A program made the position numbers and the translations under genes. 11,315 bases of DNA from ASMP01 sp035282925. Its GTDB lineage: Archaea; Nanobdellota; Nanobdellia; Pacearchaeales; GW2011-AR1. Positions 5,255 to 11,195 of the stretch are shown one piece after another. The stretch's first letter is position 1. Each line of letters starts with the position of its first letter. Location: assembly GCA_035282925.1 (NCBI GenBank), contig DATEUW010000018.1, positions 1 to 11,315 of the forward strand. Reading direction: 5' to 3'. The notes under the pieces are model-generated. The model ran no database searches, was not told where the DNA came from, and saw nothing but the letters and a program-made list of their open reading frames with translations.

Positions 5255-5440
5255 ATGCCTAAATGCAGCTATTGCGGGAGACAGTACGAGCCTCCGAGAG
5301 GTTTGACTCTTGTTCTAAACGATGGAACCCTGAGATATTTCTGCTCTTCAAAATGCAGGAAAAACATGCTGATGAAGCGCAGAAAAGTAAGGTGGATTTC
5401 TAAGAAAAAAACAGTGGTTTTTCAGTCTAAAACAGCATAA
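5255..5440 (+). CDS. rpl24e: Large-subunit ribosomal protein L24e
   Basis: L24e is a small zinc-binding ribosomal protein of archaea and eukaryotes (TRASH-like treble-clef fold). The 61-residue sequence has the four zinc ligands in CSYCG (Cys4, Cys7) and FCSSKC (Cys30, Cys34), the PPRG turn (13-16), DGTLRYFC (23-30) and the basic helix RKNMLMKRRKVRWI (35-48), which contacts rRNA. The length is normal. It closes the ribosomal cluster. In many archaea the next genes are nucleoside diphosphate kinase and IF2, but here a 227-base leader and gyrB follow. The start is again TAAA-ATG; that TAA is in frame with S28e, seven codons after its real stop. Confidence 0.95.
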   Translation: MPKCSYCGRQYEPPRGLTLVLNDGTLRYFCSSKCRKNMLMKRRKVRWISKKKTVVFQSKTA

Positions 5441-5448
5441 AACCTTCG

Positions 5449-5453
5449 TTTTT
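5449..5453 (+). terminator. Short T-run after the ribosomal operon
   Basis: CGTTTTTAAATTT follows the L24e stop by about 10 bases. Archaeal termination commonly uses short T-runs of this kind. The run is only five T residues, so read-through into gyrB is possible. A longer run of six T residues lies at 5552-5557, just before the predicted gyrB transcription start. Confidence 0.3.
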
Positions 5454-5459
5454 AAATTT

Positions 5460-5505
5460 GTCGGTGATTACGGGAAAAATCATGGCATTTTCCGATTTTA
5501 CCGAC
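5460..5505 (+). promoter_or_regulatory. 46-base imperfect dyad upstream of gyrB
   Basis: The region is symmetric about 5482/5483. Six outer base pairs (GTCGGT with ACCGAC) are followed by a mismatched patch, then a seven-base block centred on CGGGAAA against TTTCCG with one G-T wobble, and a CATG palindrome at the centre. It lies between the L24e stop and the gyrB TATA box, where an operator or an RNA hairpin ending the ribosomal message would sit. The pairing is imperfect, so function is uncertain. Confidence 0.4.
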
Positions 5506-5532
5506 GATAAAACGTTCTGGAGTGCAGAAAAC

Positions 5533-5540
5533 TTTATAAA
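5533..5540 (+). promoter_or_regulatory. TATA box of the gyrase operon
   Basis: TTTATAAA, preceded by the purine-rich GAAAAC, is the same octamer as at kae1 and L7Ae. With the same spacing, transcription starts near 5562 and leaves an untranslated leader of about 106 bases before gyrB. This is unusually long for this window and contains a perfect short dyad at 5580-5596. Confidence 0.55.
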
Positions 5541-5579
5541 GGAAAGAAGACTTTTTTGTGTGTAGAATCCGTGAAAAAA

Positions 5580-5596
5580 GAACAGATTTTCTGTTC
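5580..5596 (+). promoter_or_regulatory. Perfect 7-base inverted repeat in the gyrB leader
   Basis: GAACAGA-TTT-TCTGTTC is a perfect dyad of two 7-base arms around 3 bases, about 18 bases past the predicted transcription start and 72 bases before the gyrB ATG. The size and symmetry suit a dimeric helix-turn-helix repressor. As RNA the loop would be very tight (3 bases), so a DNA operator is the more natural reading. The regulator is unknown. Confidence 0.45.
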
Positions 5597-5667
5597 CAAA
5601 ATTCATAAAAAAAACATAAACTTTTAGCACACGCTTTCAAGCACCCGAAAACATAAAAACAAGGAAA

Positions 5668-7557
5668 ATGGCTGAAAAAGGCTCGTATACTGCGGCAGAG
5701 ATCAAGGTACTGGAAGGCTTAGAAGGAGTAAGAAAAAGACCTTCAATGTACATCGGTTCAACAGGCAAAGACGGCCTGCACCATTTGGTTTATGAGGTGG
5801 TTGATAACTCTGTGGATGAGGCGCTTTCAGGCTATTGCAAGAAAATCGTGATAACTATCAACAAAAATGGCTCTGTCACTGTTGAGGACGACGGACGCGG
5901 AATCCCTGTTGATATGCATCCTGGTCTGAAACTCCCTGCTGTGGAAGTCGCCCTGACAAGACTGCATGCAGGTGGAAAATTTGACAAAAAAACATATGTC
6001 ATCTCAGGAGGCTTGCATGGCGTTGGAGTCAGTGTCGTAAATGCCCTTTCCGAAAAGCTCGTTGTGGAAGTAAAGAGAGACGGAAAAACCTATAGCCAGG
6101 AATATTCCCGCGGCCAGACAAAGACAAAATTAAAAGAAACAGGAAAAGCAGAAGTCGGAGACACGGGAACAACGATAACTTTCTGGCCTGATAAGGAAAT
6201 ATTTTCAACAACGACTTTTGACTACAAGGTTCTGGAAACCAGGTTTCAGGAAATTGCATTTCTCAATCCCGGGCTTAAAATAACTTTGATAGACGAGGAA
6301 AAGGGCAAAAAAGAAGAGTTCTATTCTGCTGGAGGATTGATAGAATTCGTGAAATGGCTTAACAAGTCAAAAGAAGCCCTGCATAAGCCAATTTACTTCA
6401 AGAAAGACGTCGACCACACTGTCATAGAGGCTGCAATCCAATATAACAGCAGCTATCAGGAAAACATTTTCGGATTTGTCAATACCATAAACACCGTCGA
6501 GGGAGGAACCCATGTCTCCGGATTCAAGACAGCCCTGACAAGGGCTATCAACGATTATGCAAAAAATAAGAACCTTCTGAAGAACGAGTCCCTCCTCGGA
6601 GATGATGTTCGTGAAGGCTTGACAGTTGTCCTTAGCCTGAAAATGGAAGAGCCGCAGTTTGAGGGCCAGACAAAGACAAAGCTCGGAAACTCTGAAATAA
6701 AAGGCTTTGTGGATTCTGCAGTCAACCAGGCTCTCTCTGAATTTTTCGAGGAAAATCCCGCGATAGCAAGGAAGATAGCCTCTAAAGCCATGGAATCGGC
6801 AAGGGCAAGAATCGCAGCCAGAAAAGCCAAGGATTTAGTGAGAAGAAAAAATGCATTCTCCCTTGGAGGATTGCCAGGAAAGCTGGCAGACTGCTCCTCA
6901 AAGAAAAAAGAAGATACAGAAATTTATATAGTTGAGGGAGAATCGGCCGCGGGTAGTTCAAAAATGGGTAGGGATAGAAACATACAGGCAATACTTCCTC
7001 TTAAAGGAAAAATCCTAAATGTGGAAAAATCCAGCCCAGCCAGGGCACTTTCCAGTGAGGAAATTGCAAACCTGATAACAGCAATAGGCACAGGCGTCGG
7101 GGAAAATTTTGACATCAACAACTTAAGATACGGAAAAATAATATTGATGTCTGATGCAGATGTCGATGGCGAGCACATAAAGACCCTGCTGCTGACCTTT
7201 TTCTACAGGTTCATGCCGCAACTGATAGAGAATTCGCATGTTTATGCCGCCCTTCCACCATTGTACAGGATAAGAAAGGGGAACAAGGACCTGTATGTTT
7301 ACTCTGATGAAGAACTTAAAAAGGAAGTCGGCGGCTCTGATTCCGCTGCAGTCACACGGTTCAAGGGACTCGGAGAAATGTCTTCCCAGCAGCTTTGGGA
7401 CACAACCATGAATCCAAAAACGAGAAAAATAAAAAAGATTTTCATTGATGATGCCGTGGAAGCGGACAGGGTGTTCACGATGCTTATGGGGGACGATGTC
7501 CAGGCGAGAAAAGTATTCATACAGGAAAACGCAAAGGAGGCTAATTTGGATATCTGA
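5668..7557 (+). CDS. gyrB: DNA gyrase subunit B
   Basis: GyrB is the ATPase subunit of gyrase, which with GyrA introduces negative supercoils into DNA. The 629-residue protein has the short form without the Gram-negative insertion. The GHKL ATPase domain shows VRKRPSMYIGST (21-32), the catalytic Glu43 and Mg-binding Asn47 in EVVDNSVDEA, DDGRGIP (74-80) and the ATP lid GGLHGVGVSVVNALS (114-128). The transducer has QTKTKLGN with Gln334 and Lys336. The TOPRIM domain has VEGESAAG with catalytic Glu423, PLKGKILNVEKS (444-455) and DADVDGEHI with Asp496, 498 and 500. The tail contains RFKGLGEM (564-571). Two usually invariant spots differ: EGDSAGG is EGESAAG (Glu425 replaces Asp) and DADVDGSHI is DADVDGEHI. 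GyrB rather than ParE is supported by the GyrA box in its partner. The stop overlaps the next start by one base (TGATG). Confidence 0.97.
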   Translation: MAEKGSYTAAEIKVLEGLEGVRKRPSMYIGSTGKDGLHHLVYEVVDNSVDEALSGYCKKIVITINKNGSVTVEDDGRGIPVDMHPGLKLPAVEVALTRLHAGGKFDKKTYVISGGLHGVGVSVVNALSEKLVVEVKRDGKTYSQEYSRGQTKTKLKETGKAEVGDTGTTITFWPDKEIFSTTTFDYKVLETRFQEIAFLNPGLKITLIDEEKGKKEEFYSAGGLIEFVKWLNKSKEALHKPIYFKKDVDHTVIEAAIQYNSSYQENIFGFVNTINTVEGGTHVSGFKTALTRAINDYAKNKNLLKNESLLGDDVREGLTVVLSLKMEEPQFEGQTKTKLGNSEIKGFVDSAVNQALSEFFEENPAIARKIASKAMESARARIAARKAKDLVRRKNAFSLGGLPGKLADCSSKKKEDTEIYIVEGESAAGSSKMGRDRNIQAILPLKGKILNVEKSSPARALSSEEIANLITAIGTGVGENFDINNLRYGKIILMSDADVDGEHIKTLLLTFFYRFMPQLIENSHVYAALPPLYRIRKGNKDLYVYSDEELKKEVGGSDSAAVTRFKGLGEMSSQQLWDTTMNPKTRKIKKIFIDDAVEADRVFTMLMGDDVQARKVFIQENAKEANLDI

Positions 7558-7862
7558 TGAAAAAATTATTTGTTTACGGCACTTTAAGAGACTCGGATGT
7601 CCAGTTGTCTGTAATAGGCAGAAATCCAGATGCAGCTGAAGATAGTTTGGATAATTATACATTGTCAGAAGTTAAAATAGACAATGAATATTATCCGGCA
7701 ATCAGGCAGGGAAATGGCAAAATTTATGGTTTAGTATTAAAAATCACTGAAGAAGAATTAGAAAAGATAGACAGATATGAAGAATTAGAAAAGGGATTTT
7801 ATGAAAGAGTTGAAGTAAAATTAAATAGCGGAACTAAGGCTTATGCCTATATAAAAAAATAA
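7557..7862 (+). CDS. Gamma-glutamylcyclotransferase-like (AIG2/GGCT fold) protein
   Basis: The 101-residue protein has the signatures of the GGCT/AIG2-like family. The substrate loop FVYGTLR (5-11) starts the sequence, YYPAI (45-49) precedes the central strand GKIYGLVLKI (54-63), and IDRYEELEKGFYERVEV (71-87) holds the probable catalytic Glu75 and the conserved Tyr-x-Arg, followed by the final strand AYAYI. Members release 5-oxoproline from gamma-glutamyl compounds or gamma-glutamylamines; several archaeal and bacterial ones have no proven substrate. The ATG overlaps the gyrB stop (TGATG), so re-initiation by ribosomes leaving gyrB is likely. An AGGAGG at 7535-7540 is too far (16 bases) to be ideal. 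The gene is more AT-rich than gyrB. A role linked to gyrase is not evident; it may ride in the operon. Confidence 0.85.
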   Translation: MKKLFVYGTLRDSDVQLSVIGRNPDAAEDSLDNYTLSEVKIDNEYYPAIRQGNGKIYGLVLKITEEELEKIDRYEELEKGFYERVEVKLNSGTKAYAYIKK

Positions 7863-7863
7863 A

Positions 7864-8211
7864 ATGGGAAAAACAGAAAAACCATGGGGAAGCTATGAAG
7901 TGATAGAACAAACACCATCATATTGGAAAAAAATAATTCAGGTCGATCCAAACAAAAGACTGAGTTTGCAATATCACATAGACAGGGAGGAGGACTGGGA
8001 AATAATGCAAGGCAATGGAAGCGTGCAGATTGGAGAAAAATTATTTTCCGCCGGACCAGGGGATAAATTTCATATTTCAAAGGGAGAAAAGCACAGGATT
8101 ATGGCTGGGGACAAAGGGATGAGTCTTGAAGAAATAGCCCATGGAAAAGTCGATGAAAATGATATTATAAGACTTGAGGATGATTACGGAAGAGTGGGGG
8201 TGAAAAAATAA
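7864..8211 (+). CDS. Cupin, type II mannose-6-phosphate isomerase-like
   Basis: This single-domain cupin of 115 residues matches the C-terminal isomerase domain of bifunctional ManC/AlgA enzymes: KPWGSYEVIE (6-15), the substrate/metal strand RLSLQYHIDREEDWEIMQG (32-50) with likely ligands Gln36, His38 and Glu43, GDKFHISKGEKHRI (66-79) with His77, and the ending ENDIIRLEDDYGR (98-110), which is diagnostic for the family. The expected activity is interconversion of mannose-6-phosphate and fructose-6-phosphate, feeding GDP-mannose for glycosylation. The usual E-H-W after the Arg is E-D-W here (Asp44 for His); the metal ligands remain. It begins one base after the previous stop (TAA-A-ATG) and is followed the same way by a zinc ribbon. 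A stand-alone sugar-nucleotide-related binding role is the alternative. Confidence 0.85.
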   Translation: MGKTEKPWGSYEVIEQTPSYWKKIIQVDPNKRLSLQYHIDREEDWEIMQGNGSVQIGEKLFSAGPGDKFHISKGEKHRIMAGDKGMSLEEIAHGKVDENDIIRLEDDYGRVGVKK

Positions 8212-8212
8212 A

Positions 8213-8365
8213 ATGAAAATAAAAATAACATGCCCAAAGTGCAGTTCAACAAAGATTGATATAACTGCAGAAGAAGGAAATCCCCTGCCAATGTACAAGT
8301 GCAAAAGCTGCGGATATAAAAATAAGTTGTTTCCCCAGATAGGAAAGAAAGAAGAAGAAGATTAA
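8213..8365 (+). CDS. Small zinc-ribbon protein, 50 residues
   Basis: An ATG at 8213, one base after the cupin stop, opens a 50-codon frame ending at TAA 8363-8365. The protein begins MKIKITCPKCSSTKIDI and has a second knuckle YKCKSCGYKNK. Cys7, Cys10, Cys30 and Cys33 make a complete CxxC-x19-CxxC zinc ribbon. The end is acidic (KKEEED). The fold resembles the ribbons of transcription or RNA-processing factors, but no specific family is recognisable. Position in the operon, correct spacing at both ends (one base before, two after) and the four cysteines make it a real gene despite its size. It sits beside another, larger zinc-ribbon gene, so the two may act together or descend from one another. 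Confidence 0.82.
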   Translation: MKIKITCPKCSSTKIDITAEEGNPLPMYKCKSCGYKNKLFPQIGKKEEED

Positions 8366-8367
8366 CC

Positions 8368-8628
8368 ATGGGAAAACTAAAAACACCTGACTGGATTTTG
8401 AAAGGGGAGAAAGCTCCGAAGAAAAAGAAACAAGGCAAAACCTACAGGGTAAAAAAATGCCCGAAATGCGGAAGCACCGAGGTTTCCATTGTTCTTGTCG
8501 GAGAGGAAGGAAAGAAACCAGACAGCTGGGAGTGCAGGGCATGCAGGTGGAAAGGCAGAAACGTAGAAGAGAAAGAGCTTACAGAAGACGAGTTCCTTGA
8601 GCACCTGGAAAAAATGGAGGGGAAATAA
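8368..8628 (+). CDS. Zinc-ribbon protein, 86 residues
   Basis: The protein has a basic N-terminus (KGEKAPKKKKQGKTYRVKK, 12-30), a zinc ribbon with Cys31-Cys34 in CPKCGSTEVSIVL and Cys56-Cys59 in WECRACRWKGRN, and an acidic helical tail (EEKELTEDEFLEHLEKMEGK). The opening KTPDWILKGEK and the tail ELTEDEFLEHLEK recall small conserved proteins I associate with DPANN archaea, with no known function. The basic arm plus ribbon suggests nucleic-acid binding and the acidic helix suggests a protein contact, both inferred. It starts two bases after the 50-residue zinc ribbon and ends six bases before gyrA. The G-rich end of this gene (8616-8622) may serve as a distant Shine-Dalgarno sequence for gyrA. 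Confidence 0.85.
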   Translation: MGKLKTPDWILKGEKAPKKKKQGKTYRVKKCPKCGSTEVSIVLVGEEGKKPDSWECRACRWKGRNVEEKELTEDEFLEHLEKMEGK

Positions 8629-8634
8629 TAAAAA

Positions 8635-11091
8635 ATGACAGACGAAAACAAAACAGAAAATAACGAAATAGTAGAAAAAGGTGTTCTGAATGCGGAAATC
8701 TCTGAAGAGATGAAGAAAGCATACCTTGATTATGCGATGTCTGTGATAGTTGCCCGTGCACTGCCATCGGTTGAAGACGGGCTGAAGCCTGTCCAAAGAA
8801 GAATTCTTTACTCGATGAATTTAATGGGCCTTAAACCAGGAAGCCAGACGAAAAAATCGGCAAGGATTGTTGGAGATGTCATTGGTAAATTCCATCCTCA
8901 CGGAGATGTTGCCGTTTATGATGCCCTTGTCAGGATGGCCCAGGACTTTTCCTTGAGATATCCTCTGGTTTTCGGTCAGGGAAACTTCGGAAGCATCGAC
9001 GGAGACCCCCCTGCCGCTTACAGGTATACAGAGGCAAAACTCATGCCGATATCGTCGGAATTACTCCAGGACATAGAAAAGGAGACTGTTAAATTCCTTC
9101 CGAATTTTGACAATTCTCTGAAAGAGCCAGATCTCTTACCAGGAAAACTTCCTGCATTGATGCTGAATGGAGCGAGCGGAATCGCAGTGGGAATGGCTAC
9201 AAATATCCCTCCGCATAACATCACAGAGGTATGCGATGCAATTATTTCCTACATAAAAAAACCAGAGATAACTATTGAGGAATTATCTGCAATAGTGACT
9301 GGCCCTGATTTTCCTACAGGAGGCTATGTTTCAGGAGATATGCTTGAACTGTATAAAACAGGAAAAAGCCAGCTTATTTTAAGAGGAAAAGTGGCGACAG
9401 AGACAATCAGAAGCAAGGAAGCAATCATAATCACAGAGATTCCCTATATGCTCAATAAATCCTCTCTTGTTGAGCAGATTGCAGACATGATTCAGAAGAA
9501 AAAACTCAGGGATATCTCTGACCTGAGAGACGAGAGTTCCAAGGGAAAAATAAGAATTGTCATAGAACTGAGAAAAGGGGCTAATCCAAAAATGGTTACA
9601 AATTCCCTTTACAAATATACGAGGCTTCAGGATTCTTTCAACGTGAATTTCCTTGCTTTGGTCAAGGGCCAGCCGAAAATCCTAGACCTGAAAGAAGTTT
9701 TGAAAGAGTATGTGGATTACAGAAAAAAGATAATAACCAACAGAACGAAATACGATCTTAAAAAAGCAGAAGACAGGCTTGAAATCGTTGAAGGCTTGTT
9801 AATAGCTTTGAAACATATTGATGAAATAATAACTTTAATCAAGAAGTCTAAAAGTGTCGGTGAAGCATCTGACGGGCTTACGAAGAATTTTAAACTCACA
9901 AGGAATCAGGCGCAGGCTGTTTTGGAGACAAAACTCCAGCAGCTGACAACCCTGGAGCAGGACAAGCTGAAGAAAGAAAACCAGGAGCTCAAGGAAAAGA
10001 TAGCAGAGTTCCAGACAATTCTCGGAAACGTTTCTGAAATTTTGAAGATAATTGCCAAAGAGGTTTCCGAGCTTAAGAGGAATTACGGAGATCCAAGAAG
10101 AACCTATGTGCTACAGAGAATCTATGAGATTTCAGAGAAAGACGTAATCCAGAAAAAAGAGGTCATTGTAACAATAACAGACAAAGGCTACTGCAAGAGA
10201 ATGGATGTGCAGTCCTATAAAGAACAGAAACGCGGCGGCAAGGGCATGATTGGAAGCAATCTTGCAACAGGGGATTTTGTGAAGCAGCTGATAACCTGTT
10301 CCACTCACGACTACCTGATTTTTTTCACGACCCGTGGAAGAGTACTATGGCTGAAAGCATACGACATACCAGAATCGGAAAGATACAGCAAGGGAAAAGC
10401 TCTTGCAAACCTTCTTAATCTTAAGGATGAAAACATAGCAAATGTCATTTCTGTGAATAAGTTTGAGGATTTCCTTTTCATGGCAACAAAGAAAGGAATC
10501 GTAAAGAAAACTTCCCTTGGGAATTTTTCAAATCCAAGGGCTTCTGGAATAAAAGCCATTAATCTCCCTAATGACAATTCAGACATTTTAATAGATGTTC
10601 AGATTGTCAAGAAAGACGAGGAAGTTCTTCTTGCGACAAAGAAAGGGCAGGCAATAAGGTTTGATTCAGACGACGTTCGCAGCATGGGAAGGGCGAGCTA
10701 CGGAGTTACTGGAATAAAACTGGAAAAGGATGACGAAGTCGTTAGCCTCGAAGTTTTGAGAAGCCAGGCAATTCTCACAATCACGAAAAACGGCTACGGA
10801 AAGAGAACCCTTGTTAATGATTACAGAAAAACAGCAAGGGCGGGAAAAGGAGTGAAAAACGTCAAGGTTTCTGCAAAGACGGGAGAAGTTGTAAACACTG
10901 TTTCTGTAAATCCAACAGACTCGATAATAATCACGACTGCAAAAGGCCTTGTGCTGAGAACAAGCCTGAAAAATATAAGGGTCATGGGAAGAGCAACGCA
11001 GGGTGTCAGAATCGTGAAATTGCAGCCGGGCGATTCTGTGACAGACTTAATCAAGGTTCCAGAAGCAAACGGAAATATTGAAGAAAAATAG
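8635..11091 (+). CDS. gyrA: DNA gyrase subunit A
   Basis: GyrA cuts and rejoins DNA and wraps it around its C-terminal domain. The 818-residue protein has the breakage-reunion core: YLDYAMSVIVARALP (30-44), DGLKPVQRRIL (48-58), GDVIGKFHPHGDVAVYDALV (80-99), and catalytic Tyr131 with Arg130 in AAYRYTE. The segment LNGASGIAVGMATNIPPHN lies around 177-195. After a coiled-coil-rich region the GyrA box QKRGGKG (531-537) appears, one change from the canonical QRRGGKG, which identifies gyrase rather than topoisomerase IV. Six pinwheel repeats follow, visible as recurring strands such as LIFFTTRGRVLW, FLFMATKKGIVKK, VLLATKKGQAIRF, ILTITKNGYGKR and IIITTAKGLVLR. The acidic C-terminal tail is very short. 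Val92 stands where E. coli has Ser83, while Asp96 keeps Asp87. It is the last gene of the operon. Confidence 0.97.
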   Translation: MTDENKTENNEIVEKGVLNAEISEEMKKAYLDYAMSVIVARALPSVEDGLKPVQRRILYSMNLMGLKPGSQTKKSARIVGDVIGKFHPHGDVAVYDALVRMAQDFSLRYPLVFGQGNFGSIDGDPPAAYRYTEAKLMPISSELLQDIEKETVKFLPNFDNSLKEPDLLPGKLPALMLNGASGIAVGMATNIPPHNITEVCDAIISYIKKPEITIEELSAIVTGPDFPTGGYVSGDMLELYKTGKSQLILRGKVATETIRSKEAIIITEIPYMLNKSSLVEQIADMIQKKKLRDISDLRDESSKGKIRIVIELRKGANPKMVTNSLYKYTRLQDSFNVNFLALVKGQPKILDLKEVLKEYVDYRKKIITNRTKYDLKKAEDRLEIVEGLLIALKHIDEIITLIKKSKSVGEASDGLTKNFKLTRNQAQAVLETKLQQLTTLEQDKLKKENQELKEKIAEFQTILGNVSEILKIIAKEVSELKRNYGDPRRTYVLQRIYEISEKDVIQKKEVIVTITDKGYCKRMDVQSYKEQKRGGKGMIGSNLATGDFVKQLITCSTHDYLIFFTTRGRVLWLKAYDIPESERYSKGKALANLLNLKDENIANVISVNKFEDFLFMATKKGIVKKTSLGNFSNPRASGIKAINLPNDNSDILIDVQIVKKDEEVLLATKKGQAIRFDSDDVRSMGRASYGVTGIKLEKDDEVVSLEVLRSQAILTITKNGYGKRTLVNDYRKTARAGKGVKNVKVSAKTGEVVNTVSVNPTDSIIITTAKGLVLRTSLKNIRVMGRATQGVRIVKLQPGDSVTDLIKVPEANGNIEEK

Positions 11092-11103
11092 TGCCTCGTG
11101 AAA

Positions 11104-11108
11104 TTTTT
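11104..11108 (+). terminator. Short T-run after gyrA
   Basis: AAATTTTTAA lies 13 bases after the gyrA stop and is the first T-run downstream. The rest of the 104-base gap up to the convergent gene (11109-11195) is AT-rich and shows no hairpin or other signal I can support. Confidence 0.3.
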
Positions 11109-11195
11109 AATGTTAATGGCTGAAATGAAATATTACTTTTATCTAATAAAATCATAAATATTATAAATAAATTTAAGCACTAATAATTTGTTTCT

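Noticed and set aside
5552..5557. Six-T run as the main terminator of the ribosomal operon
   Set aside because: It falls after the gyrB TATA box and immediately before the predicted gyrB start, so a T-run nearer to L24e is the more natural terminator; it could still act as a back-up.
7443..7452. TGATGATG in gyrB (similar matches at 7307 and 9822) as box C of a C/D guide RNA
   Set aside because: They lie within well conserved coding sequence, and I saw no suitably spaced box D and paired ends around them.
7123..7662. Long minus-strand open frame opposite gyrB and the GGCT-like gene
   Set aside because: It is antisense to two well supported genes, its translation has no recognisable motif, and its length follows from codon bias on the plus strand.
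8377..8796. Minus-strand open frame opposite the 86-residue zinc ribbon and the gyrA start
   Set aside because: Its Phe/Leu-rich translation is the mirror of Lys/Glu-rich coding on the plus strand; it has no promoter or motif.
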